Assembly (NCBI GenBank): GCA_041687095.1
Contig: JAWLCQ010000132.1
Coordinates: forward strand, 1-13,902
Length of the DNA: 13,902 bases
From: JAWLCQ01 sp041687095
Lineage (GTDB): Bacteria > Planctomycetota > Phycisphaerae > SM23-33
Direction: 5' to 3'
This document shows, in pieces, positions 7,230-13,565 of the stretch (the stretch's first letter is position 1; each line of letters starts with the position of its first letter). Position numbers and translations under genes: made by a program. Under the pieces are notes generated by a model. That model did not search any database and was not told the DNA's origin. It saw nothing but the letters and a program-made list of their open reading frames with translations.

Positions 7230-7368
7230 TCGCAGGAATGCGAAGGGCCCAGGACCATGGGTTCGCAGAACCCGACCGTTCTGGGGACACGGCTGCCGAC
7301 AGCGCAGCCGCGGCCCCCGGCGAGTCGGATTCCTGGAGCACACCCGCCGCCGCCCGACGGAAACCATC

Positions 7369-8007
7369 ATGAGAAAACCACTGACGATCCTCCTGACCCT
7401 GGCCGCCGTCGCGATCGGCGGCTGCGCGAACTACACGACCCCCACGGCGCCCGAGCGGGCGAGAACGGAGCAGGAGCGGAACTTCGAGTCCGCCTGGTTC
7501 GCCGCCCACGACGTGCTGCGGGAGTACGACTTCACCCTCGACCGCCAGGACCGCCGCGCCGGGATCCTCTCCACCCTCCCCCTCACCGGGGCACACGGGC
7601 TGGAACTGTGGCGAAAGGACGCCGTCACCTCCTCCAACCTCGCCGAGGGCACCGTCCAGACGATCTTCCGCACCGCCACCGTCACCCTGAGCCCCAGCGA
7701 ATCCGACCCCAACCGCTACGTCCCCGCCGTCCGCGTAAACGTCCTGCGGGCCGACCGCGGAACCCCCCAGGCCACCAGCAGCGCCGACATCATGGCCGTC
7801 TTCGGGGCCGCCCCCGCCGACGCCCGCATGAACACCGGTCCGCGGGACCTCGACGTCGTCGGACCCCCCGACGACGAGGAGCGCCTCCGCGCGGTGAACG
7901 TCACCCCGCCCGGGATGGTCCCCCTCGGCCGCGACGCCAACCTCGAGGCCCGCCTCGCCGCCGAGATCGCCGACACAACCGAGCAGTACCGCACACAGGG
8001 GCGGTAG
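7369..8007 (+). CDS. Small outer-envelope lipoprotein of planctomycete type
   Basis: 212 residues from ATG 7369. The N-terminus, MRKPLTILLTLAAVAIGGC, is a lipoprotein signal with lipobox IGG-C19, so the mature protein should be lipid-anchored in the envelope. The ribosome site is weak (GACGGA). The mature part opens with ERNFESAWFAAHDVLREYDFTLDRQDRRAGILST, a pattern I associate with planctomycete lipoproteins in which a domain of about 100 residues begins FxxxWxAAxxVLRxYxFxLDRxDRRxGxI. The tail (about 150-212) is charged and shows no fold I recognise. No enzyme motif is visible. It is the first gene of a unit with the ZIP remnant (11-base gap) and mntP. A link to metal handling is suggested only by that position. 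Confidence 0.82.
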   Translation: MRKPLTILLTLAAVAIGGCANYTTPTAPERARTEQERNFESAWFAAHDVLREYDFTLDRQDRRAGILSTLPLTGAHGLELWRKDAVTSSNLAEGTVQTIFRTATVTLSPSESDPNRYVPAVRVNVLRADRGTPQATSSADIMAVFGAAPADARMNTGPRDLDVVGPPDDEERLRAVNVTPPGMVPLGRDANLEARLAAEIADTTEQYRTQGR

Positions 8008-8018
8008 GAGCCCAGCCC

Positions 8019-8209
8019 ATGGAGTGGTTTCGGCAGTTGAATCCCATGGTGCAGGCGTTGCTCGCGACGCTGTTCACGTGGGGCGTGACGGCGTTGGGGG
8101 CGAGGAACTCATCCCCGAGTCCCAGCGGCACGGCAGCGTGGGCCTGGCGACGATGGGCGTCATCGTCGGGTTCGCGATCATGATGACCCTCGACGTCGCC
8201 CTCGGATAG
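8019..8209 (+). pseudogene. ZIP-family metal transporter remnant (internal deletion plus frameshift)
   Basis: ATG 8019, with GGAG about 8 bases upstream, starts MEWFRQLNPMVQALLATLFT and continues WGVTALGA, the classic N-terminus of bacterial ZIP zinc/divalent-metal importers. From 8102, in another frame, EELIPESQRHGSVGLATMGV runs on to a stop at 8207-8209 with the ending MMTLDVALG; this is the typical ZIP C-terminus. Only about 28 + 36 residues remain of a protein normally about 270 residues long, and the metal-binding transmembrane helices (HNIPEG-type motif) are absent. Reading from 8019 stays in the wrong frame after the junction and stops at 8183. The junction is at 8100-8104. The remnant stop is four bases before mntP. 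A real deletion or an assembly collapse would look alike. Confidence 0.88.
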
Positions 8210-8213
8210 CCCC

Positions 8214-8792
8214 ATGCCCTGGGAACTCCTCGCCCTCGCCGTTGGACTCGGCGCCGACGCCATGAGCGTCTGCATCGCCATCGGCGTCCGCTGGCACGGG
8301 CCGCGCCAGACCTTCCGCATGGCGTGGCACATGGGGCTCTTCCAGGCCCTCATGCCCGTCCTGGGCTGGTTCGCGGGGTCGCACCTGGCGGGCGTGCTGC
8401 AGGGCGTGGGCACGTACATCGCCTCCGCCCTCGTCCTCGCCATCGCCGTCAAGATGCTCTACGAGGCCCTCAAGAGCCACCCCGGGGCGACGGCCGAGCA
8501 CGCCGCCGACTGGGAGCAGAAGCACCTGCACGCCAAGGACCCCACCCGCGGGTGGTCGCTCGTGGGCCTCGCCCTCGCCACCAGCATCGACGCCCTCGTC
8601 GTGGGCGTTTCGCTGGGCCTGCGGGGGGACAACATCTGGTCCGCCGCCGCCATCATCGGGCTCGTCGCGGGAGCGATGGCGTGGAGCGGGGTGTTCATCG
8701 GCAAGCGGATCGGGACCGCCATCGGCCGACCCGCCGAGATCGCCGGCGGCGTGGTCCTGGTCCTGCTGGCGATCAGCTTCCTGCTGTGGTAG
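8214..8792 (+). CDS. mntP: Manganese efflux pump MntP
   Basis: 192 residues, the usual MntP length, with six predicted membrane helices. It exports Mn(II) across the inner membrane. The two halves each carry the family signature with its conserved Asp: GLGADAMSVCIAIG (D15) and LALATSIDALVVGVSLG (D126). Also present are the H39/GLFQALMPVLGW segment in helix 2 and the C-terminal EIAGGVVLVLL stretch. The start ATG 8214 lies four bases after the ZIP remnant stop and has no strong ribosome site. An intact ZIP frame would have delivered ribosomes by coupling, so its loss may lower MntP translation. I see no yybP-ykoY manganese riboswitch directly upstream. The family is certain; substrate is by homology. 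Confidence 0.95.
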   Translation: MPWELLALAVGLGADAMSVCIAIGVRWHGPRQTFRMAWHMGLFQALMPVLGWFAGSHLAGVLQGVGTYIASALVLAIAVKMLYEALKSHPGATAEHAADWEQKHLHAKDPTRGWSLVGLALATSIDALVVGVSLGLRGDNIWSAAAIIGLVAGAMAWSGVFIGKRIGTAIGRPAEIAGGVVLVLLAISFLLW

Positions 8793-8816
8793 GCCCGGGC
8801 GCCAGACGCGTTTGGC

Positions 8817-8852
8817 TCAATTCTCGGGCGGGTGTCAATTCTCGGCCGGGTG
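8817..8852. repeat. 18-bp perfect-spacing tandem duplication
   Basis: TCAATTCTCGGGCGGGTG (8817-8834) is followed directly by TCAATTCTCGGCCGGGTG (8835-8852), with one difference. It lies 24 bases after mntP. It may be two adjacent binding sites or simple replication slippage. Confidence 0.9.
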
Positions 8853-9126
8853 CCGTGGCTTGCGGAGCGCAGCGGGGCAACCACGCCCACTACGGCGTCT
8901 CGGAAAGCCAAGTGACGGCGCAGCCGTGGAGGATTGTGCGCGAACCCCAGAGGAATCTGACGTAACCGTCAGGACCTCAGTGGTTTGCAATCAAAGGGTC
9001 CGGGTCTCTTGCAGGGCATCGCCTCCAACGCCCCCGGACTGCTTGTCACGACGAAGCGAAGCGGAGACGGGCGTCCGGGGGGTGCCTTGGCGCGGAGAAA
9101 GCGTCCCTTCTGGTGTTCCCGGGCAC

Positions 9127-9147
9127 CCCCCCGACGCAGTCGGGGGG
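9127..9147. repeat. Palindromic repeat, intergenic copy (CCCCCCGAC-GCA-GTCGGGGGG)
   Basis: A perfect 9-bp stem around GCA. It is the same family as the two copies inside the downstream beta-helix gene (10132-10152, 10192-10212): there the fourth stem pair is A-T, here C-G, a compensatory change. The flank CGTTGGG matches CTTGGG beside the 10192 copy. Confidence 0.8.
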
Positions 9148-9294
9148 CGTTGGGAACTGCCGTCGGAGCCCCTCGCGCAATATCCGCCGTGGCACCCGCC
9201 GTCGGACTTCCCATGAGGGCACTCAGACGCTTTTTCCGTGCAATCCCAACCCTCTCACGGTACACCCTCTGCGATTCCGGAGGCATAGAGCTGT

Positions 9295-12033
9295 ATGAGT
9301 ACATCCACGAACCGCAACGTCCCCGCGCCCGCGATCTCGCACGTACACCCCGACTACCTCACCCGCCCGGCCGTTCCGCACACCATCGTGGGCGAGAACT
9401 TCGACGCGCCCCACCTGGAACTGTGGACCTGGGCGCCCCCGCGCGATGACGACACGATCCTCGGTGAACTCCCGCGCCTCCACGACCCCGCGGCCGCCCC
9501 GCCCCTGCCCGCCACCCCGCCCCAGGACGCCGTACGGATCGAGCCCCTCGACGTCGAATCCCAGGTCCTCGTCGCCCGCCTCACGGGCAACGTCCTGTGG
9601 GCCCGCACCGACGCGGGCTGGTCCGCCCCGTACCTCCTCAACATCGCCCGCCCCTTCTGGTGCTCCTGCGAGGCGGTGCGCGCGGGGGAGATGGTGCACG
9701 TGTTCGGGATGGGCCTGCGGCCGGACTACCGGATGCTGTATGGCTTCAAGGGTCCCACGGAGGGCATCGGCCGCCTCGCGCTCGCCAATGACCAGGGCAC
9801 GCACCTGCTGGAGGAACTCTACGAGGGCCGCTCCACCCAATGGGTGACGACCCCGCACCTGATCTACGCCCGCATCCCGCGCTCCACCCCTCCGGGCGAC
9901 TACGCCCTGCACATCCACAACGGGCAGGGCGGGCAGCACGGGTGGGTCCGCGTGGGCGCCCTCCGCGTCGGGCCCACCGAGCAGGCCCAGCCCATCGTCC
10001 TCAACGCCCGCGACTTCGGGGCGACGGGCGACGGGCTCACGGATGACTCCGACGCGCTGGAGGCGGCCCTGGCGCAAGCGCACGCGCTGCTTCCGCAGAC
10101 GGTTACCAGCGAGGCAGACCGCATGCCCAAGCCCACCGACTGCGTCGGTGGGATTCCCTCGCATACCAGCGGTTCCCGTACTCCTGAAGATCCCACCGAC
10201 GCAGTCGGTGGGCTTGGGAAAGACATGTCTGCGAATCCGCAGGATCCCCCCGCGGATTCCACGGACACGTCTCTACGCTCGCAGGACCCCTCCGCGAGTT
10301 TCCCGGACACTCCCGCAGCCTCCCACCGCGCTCCCGCAAGCGCAGAGACCACTCCTGCGAGCGCCATCATCCACCTGCCCCCGGGCACGTACCGCATCAC
10401 GCGGACGCTCCGCCTCCCCCGCGGGGTCACGCTGCGGGGCGCGGACCGCGAGAACACCATCGTCCGCGGGGACGGGTACGATTCGGCCAGCGACGAGCCC
10501 CCCGCGGCCGTGCTGGCCCTCACCGACCGCACCGCCCTGTCCGCCCTCACCGTCACCGGCGCGGTCGCGACGGGCGTGCCCTCGACGCGCTGCGAGCGGT
10601 CCGACATGTCCGCCGACGCCCTGATCCGCCTGCTGCCCGCGAGCGAAGGCGGGGTCGTCGAGGACGTGTCGATCCTCGACTGCCGCCTCCGCGCCCTCAG
10701 CGAACCCCCCGGGGGCGGGGCGCTGTGGTACACCAAGGCCATCCACGTCGGGCACGACACCTTCGGCCGCTGCCGCCGCGTCCGCATCCACGAGTGCGAG
10801 ATCTTCGGGTCGCTCTTCTTCTACCGCGGCGAACGCATGGAGATCGTGGGCAACACGTGGCGGGACACGACGGGCACCATCCTCGTGTCCATCCACGGAT
10901 GGGCCGTCGACTCGCTCCTGGACGCCAACCGCTTCGTCGACACCCCGGGCCGCCTGTGCTTCTACCCCGTCCGCCACTGCTGCATCCGCTTCAACGAGAT
11001 CCACGGGGCGTTCCGCGGAACCTGGACCAACGCCGAGGAGGTCTACCTCGTCCACGGGTCGTACGGGCACTACTTCGGGGAGGAGGAACCGCGCACCGTC
11101 GGGACCGTCGCCTCCGCCACCCCCCGCACGCTCACCGATTCTGCCGTGGCGTGGAAGCCCGGGCTGCTGGCGGACTGCACCGTGCTCATCACGGCCGGGC
11201 GGGGCTTCGGACAGTACCGGCGGGTGCTGTCCAACACCCCCGACACGCTCACGCTCGACCGCCCCTGGCGGGTCGAGCCCGACGGGACGAGCGAGTACGT
11301 CGTGGCGCGGATGTACACCGACAACGTCTTCTACGCCAACCTCAACTCCACCCCCCTGCGGATGTCGCTGTGGCTGGACACCATCGGGACGCTCGTGGAG
11401 ATGCACCGCGACGAGTTCTCGAAGGGCATGGACATCTGGGGCGGGGACTGGACCCGCCCCAACGACCCGGACTCCCCCCGCGGGTGGGGCCGCGGAATGC
11501 TCCCCGCCTACTACAACCTCGTCCTCAACGGGTGGATGGACGGGGCCCTGGGCCACCTCTACGCCGAGGCCCGCTCCGACAGCCCGCTCCGCGGCGTGCC
11601 CGCCTTCGCCAACGCGTGGGTCCACTGCAAGATCCGCCAGCCCCACATGGCCCGCACGGGCTTCGACCGCCGCGTCGTCATGCATGGGGGCCTGCAGGTG
11701 GGCAACCCGCTGTTCCTCTACGAGTCCCCGCGGCGCAAGCGGCAGGCGCACAAGCACTCCGACCGCCCCGCCCCCACCGGCCGCACCGCCGCCTCCCACA
11801 CCCTCCTCGCCGACAACCTCCTGTCCTTCACGCCCGTGGGCATCCTCATCGCCGAGAACGCCCGCAAGACCTTCGTCCTCGACACGCTCTTCCAGGAGGT
11901 CCGCGAGCACGTCGTGGACCTCGGGACCGACACCATCATCCGCGGGAGCATCGAGTTCGGCCTCGAGGGCCGCGGGAGCGACGCGCGGTTCGGGTGGACG
12001 CAGAGCGACGAGGCGGGCGAGACTCCGGCATGA
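9295..12033 (+). CDS. Pectate-lyase-3-like right-handed beta-helix protein
   Basis: 912 residues. ATG 9295 follows GGAGG; an in-frame TAG at 9286-9288 rules out a longer start. There is no signal peptide (MSTSTNRNVPAPAISHVHPD). Residues 1-230 look like one or two IPT/TIG-type beta domains (HTIVGENFDAPHLELW; TPPGDYALHIHNGQGG). At about 237 the pectate-lyase-3 opening appears: NARDFGATGDGLTDDSDALE. It resumes at about 357 with IIHLPPGTYRITRTLRLP and GVTLRGADRENTIVRGDG. The normal linker between these is short; here about 85 residues (270-355) come from palindromic repeats. The helix continues to about 900 and includes AGRGFGQYRRV (634-644) with TLTLDRPW (651-658), a motif I associate with phage-tail and surface beta-helices. 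Its substrate is unknown, probably a polysaccharide. The stop overlaps the next gene by ATGA, so it is coupled to a permease pair. Confidence 0.85.
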   Translation: MSTSTNRNVPAPAISHVHPDYLTRPAVPHTIVGENFDAPHLELWTWAPPRDDDTILGELPRLHDPAAAPPLPATPPQDAVRIEPLDVESQVLVARLTGNVLWARTDAGWSAPYLLNIARPFWCSCEAVRAGEMVHVFGMGLRPDYRMLYGFKGPTEGIGRLALANDQGTHLLEELYEGRSTQWVTTPHLIYARIPRSTPPGDYALHIHNGQGGQHGWVRVGALRVGPTEQAQPIVLNARDFGATGDGLTDDSDALEAALAQAHALLPQTVTSEADRMPKPTDCVGGIPSHTSGSRTPEDPTDAVGGLGKDMSANPQDPPADSTDTSLRSQDPSASFPDTPAASHRAPASAETTPASAIIHLPPGTYRITRTLRLPRGVTLRGADRENTIVRGDGYDSASDEPPAAVLALTDRTALSALTVTGAVATGVPSTRCERSDMSADALIRLLPASEGGVVEDVSILDCRLRALSEPPGGGALWYTKAIHVGHDTFGRCRRVRIHECEIFGSLFFYRGERMEIVGNTWRDTTGTILVSIHGWAVDSLLDANRFVDTPGRLCFYPVRHCCIRFNEIHGAFRGTWTNAEEVYLVHGSYGHYFGEEEPRTVGTVASATPRTLTDSAVAWKPGLLADCTVLITAGRGFGQYRRVLSNTPDTLTLDRPWRVEPDGTSEYVVARMYTDNVFYANLNSTPLRMSLWLDTIGTLVEMHRDEFSKGMDIWGGDWTRPNDPDSPRGWGRGMLPAYYNLVLNGWMDGALGHLYAEARSDSPLRGVPAFANAWVHCKIRQPHMARTGFDRRVVMHGGLQVGNPLFLYESPRRKRQAHKHSDRPAPTGRTAASHTLLADNLLSFTPVGILIAENARKTFVLDTLFQEVREHVVDLGTDTIIRGSIEFGLEGRGSDARFGWTQSDEAGETPA
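10126..10154. repeat. Coding-embedded palindromic repeat, copy 1
   Basis: CCCACCGAC-TGC-GTCGGTGGG (10132-10152) is a perfect 9-bp stem, flanked by CCCAAG and AT. The 29 bases are the exact reverse complement of 10190-10218. Read in frame it gives PKPTDCVGGI inside the beta-helix protein. Confidence 0.9.
10190..10218. repeat. Coding-embedded palindromic repeat, copy 2 (inverted)
   Basis: AT, then CCCACCGAC-GCA-GTCGGTGGG (10192-10212), then CTTGGG; the exact reverse complement of copy 1, 35 bases away. It encodes DPTDAVGGLG. The two copies can each form a hairpin or pair with each other as a 29-bp stem. Confidence 0.9.
10231..10362. repeat. Tandem hairpin units with shared loop inside the beta-helix gene
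   Basis: Unit 1: stem GAATCCGC/GCGGATTC around AGGATCCCCCC (10233-10259). Unit 2: stem CTCGC/GCGAG around AGGACCCCTCC (10278-10298). Unit 3, decayed: CGCA/TGCG around GAGACCACTCC (about 10337-10355). The loop is kept while the stems differ but still pair. They encode ANPQDPPADSTDTS, RSQDPSASFPDTP and an Ala/Ser/Pro stretch. Confidence 0.65.
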
Positions 12034-12512
12034 TCATCCTGTACATCGTCACCGCCGCGTGCGTGGTGGCGTCGCTGGCGGCGAGCCCGCCCAAGACGTG
12101 GGCCGCACTGCAACTCGCCGCCAAGCGCCTCGCGAACATCCTGCCCGCGTTCGGGCTCATGCTCGCCCTGTTCGCCGTCGGGATCACCCTCGTGCCCCCC
12201 GAGCTCATCCGCCGCCTGCTGGGGACGGAGAGCGGACCGGCCGGGCTCGCCCTCGCCGCCCTCGCCGGGTCCGTCACGCTCATGCCCGGGTTCATCGCCT
12301 TCCCGCTCAGCGGGGCGCTGCTCCGCCAGGGCGTGCCCTACATGGTCCTCGCGGCCTTCACCACCACGCTGATGATGGTGGGCGTCCTGACGTACCCGCT
12401 GGAGCGGCAGTACTTCGGGCGGGCGGTGACGATCCTCCGCAACCTCATCGGCCTCGCCATCGCCCTGCTCGTCGCCCTCGTCATGGGCCTGGTCTTCGGG
12501 GAGGTCCGCTGA
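12030..12512 (+). CDS. Half-size permease A, ArsP_1/DUF318 type
   Basis: 160 residues. ATG 12030 overlaps the preceding TGA (ATGA). Four or so membrane helices: about 2-18, 36-56, 72-115 (a re-entrant or double helix region) and 135-157. The conserved core GSVTLMPGFIAFPLSGALL (80-98), FTTTLMMVGVLTYPLERQYFG (110-130) and TILRN (134-138) matches the first of the paired half-size DUF318 permeases (PF03773) I know from other bacteria, whose partner is encoded next to it. Full-length family members are about 300-350 residues, so this is half a transporter. Some family members export trivalent organoarsenicals (ArsP); the substrate of the split form is not established. It stops in TGATG shared with permease B. 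Confidence 0.85.
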   Translation: MIILYIVTAACVVASLAASPPKTWAALQLAAKRLANILPAFGLMLALFAVGITLVPPELIRRLLGTESGPAGLALAALAGSVTLMPGFIAFPLSGALLRQGVPYMVLAAFTTTLMMVGVLTYPLERQYFGRAVTILRNLIGLAIALLVALVMGLVFGEVR

Positions 12513-13120
12513 TGGCGCCGACCGCCCCCCTCCCCCCCACCGGCGGTTCCGACAGGCACCCGCCCGCCCCCGGCAAACCGCCCCCCACCGCGGGAAAGAA
12601 GCCCCGCGCCCGCAGGATCGCCCAACTCGCCGCCGTCGCGGCCTTCGGGCTCTTCGTCGCCGCCTCCTTCGCCCTCGACTTCGCCCCGGGCGAGCGGATG
12701 GGGGCGGCGTTCGCGTCGGTCCTGCTGGAGATGCTCGCCCTGCTGCCCTGCGCGTTCGTGCTGATCGCCCTGTTCGACGTGTGGGTGAAGCGTGAAACGG
12801 TGGAGCGGCACTTCGGGAAGGGGTCGGGCGTGCGGGGCTACCTGTGGGGCATGCTGCTGGGGGGCATGAGCGTGGGGGGGATGTACGTGGCGTTCCCGGT
12901 GGCGTACTCGCTGTTCCGCAAGGGGGCCCACCTGAGCGTGATCTTCGCCTACGTCGGGTTCGCCGGGGTCTGCCGCATCCCCATGACGCTCTTCGAGGCG
13001 TCGTTCATGGGTGGGCTCTTCACCACCGTCCGCCTCGCCGTCTCCATCCCGCTGGTGATCGTCAGCAGCATCGTCCTCGGGCGAGTGCTGGAGCGCAGGG
13101 GGTACGAGATCTCGGAGTAG
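12512..13120 (+). CDS. Half-size permease B, ArsP_1/DUF318 type
   Basis: 202 residues. ATG 12512 shares its A with the TGA of permease A, which selects this start over longer in-frame readings through the upstream gene. Residues 1-35 are a Pro-rich, basic, probably cytoplasmic tail, unusual for the family. Membrane helices follow at about 37-55, 70-90, 111-135, 143-160 and 174-191. The core VWVKRETVERHFGKGSGVRG (90-109), then LLGGMSVGGMYVAFPVAYSL (115-134), SVIFAYVGFAGVCRIPMTLF (142-161) and EASFMG (162-167) matches the second half of paired DUF318 permeases. C80 and C154 lie in or beside membrane segments. It should form a heterodimer with permease A in the inner membrane. The substrate is unknown. 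Confidence 0.85.
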   Translation: MAPTAPLPPTGGSDRHPPAPGKPPPTAGKKPRARRIAQLAAVAAFGLFVAASFALDFAPGERMGAAFASVLLEMLALLPCAFVLIALFDVWVKRETVERHFGKGSGVRGYLWGMLLGGMSVGGMYVAFPVAYSLFRKGAHLSVIFAYVGFAGVCRIPMTLFEASFMGGLFTTVRLAVSIPLVIVSSIVLGRVLERRGYEISE

Positions 13121-13183
13121 GCGGCCTCTTCGCCCCGCAGGGGGCGACGGAGAGCAGCCGGGGGGCGCAGCGCTTGCAAGCGA

Positions 13184-13203
13184 CGTCCCAAGCGCGTGGG
13201 ACG
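13184..13203. repeat. CGTCCCA/TGGGACG hairpin after the permease operon
   Basis: A 7-bp stem around AGCGCG, preceded by the perfect palindrome CGCTTGCAAGCG (13171-13182). The decamer CAAGCGCGTG recurs at 13239-13248, and GACGCCTC(A/G)AGCGCG occurs at 13232-13246 and 13268-13282. These are tandem units sharing a loop. No T run follows. Confidence 0.6.
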
Positions 13204-13284
13204 GGTCGCGCGCCCCGCGGCGTAGGAGCGTGACGCCTCAAGCGCGTGATACGCCCCAAGCACGGCGGACGCCTCGAGCGCGAG

Positions 13285-13310
13285 CGTTGGGGGTCTCCTG
13301 ACCCCCAACG
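13285..13310 (+). terminator. Strong hairpin, possible terminator of the permease operon
   Basis: A perfect 11-bp stem CGTTGGGGGTC/GACCCCCAACG closes a TCCT loop, 165 bases after the permease B stop. There is no T run, so it may act with Rho, as an mRNA end-protector, or simply be a repeat: GGGGGTCTCCTGACC recurs at 13483-13497. A second hairpin, CGGAAC/GTTCCG (13314-13335), follows at once. Confidence 0.4.
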
Positions 13311-13375
13311 TCCCGGAACGAGCGGAACGGTTCCGCGATAGCGTTACGGCGGCGCTTCGGTCGCGGAGGGGACCT

Positions 13376-13420
13376 GTCCTGAGCCTGTCGAAGGGCGGGT
13401 CCTGAGCCCGTCGAAGGACC
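13376..13420. repeat. Two GTCCTGAGC-nn-GTCGAAGG repeats
   Basis: Copies at 13376-13395 and 13398-13420, differing at the central CT/CC and in the closing bases. The second has GGTCCT/AGGACC ends that can pair. This is a widely scattered bacterial intergenic repeat that I recognise from its frequent spurious translation FDRLRTG. Confidence 0.8.
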
Positions 13421-13565
13421 GCCGCGAAGGGATCGCTCCAACGGCGCTGGCGCGGAGGCGGCCCTCGCCCTTCCCGGACGCCGGGGGTCTCCTGACCTCG
13501 TTGTTCCACACATCTCGGCGGGCGGATCGCCGCCGGATGCCCCTGTGGCCTGGGCCGCGTGCCCG

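Larger units (their letters stand above)
6976..7368. other. Divergent regulatory spacer between rsmD and the lipoprotein gene
   Basis: No gene is supported here. The spacer holds a minus-strand terminator (7065-7104), a six-bp stem GGCCGA-CGA-TCGGCC (7123-7137), a plus-strand promoter (7153-7180), a possible attenuator (7195-7229) and two more leader hairpins: GGGTTC-GCA-GAACCC at 7259-7273 and CGGCTGC/GCAGCCG at 7290-7310. I could not match the leader to a known riboswitch class. Confidence 0.7.
8793..9294. other. Gene-free spacer with short repeats and hairpins
   Basis: No protein resembles a known family. The spacer contains an 18-bp tandem duplication (8817-8852), a bulged GTGGCTTGC/GCAACCAC hairpin near 8857-8882, a CTGACG-TAAC-CGTCAG hairpin (8957-8972), an inverted CCAACGCCCCC pair (9025-9035 with 9143-9153), and one copy of the GAC-GCA-GTC palindrome (9127-9147). 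The end holds the ribosome site GGAGG (9279-9283) of the next gene. No convincing promoter was found. Confidence 0.7.

Noticed and set aside
7180..7368. yybP-ykoY manganese riboswitch ahead of the mntP unit
   Set aside because: The leader is hairpin-rich, but I could not find the conserved loop motifs, and mntP is not the first gene.
6964..7596. N-terminal extension of RsmD to 412 residues
   Set aside because: The added residues have no RsmD homology and cross a terminator. The family start motif is at 6963.
8024..8209. 61-residue small membrane protein
   Set aside because: Its C-terminal half is the ZIP C-terminus and its N-terminal half is the ZIP start region in the wrong frame, so it is part of a broken gene.
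10273..11910. 545-codon minus-strand open frame inside the beta-helix gene
   Set aside because: Antisense shadow with Gly/Val/Asp-rich low-complexity product; the plus frame has clear pectate-lyase motifs.
13238..13513. Short minus-strand proteins with repeated RTG/AQD motifs
   Set aside because: They are translations of the GTCCTGAGC-GTCGAAGG repeats, a known source of spurious genes.
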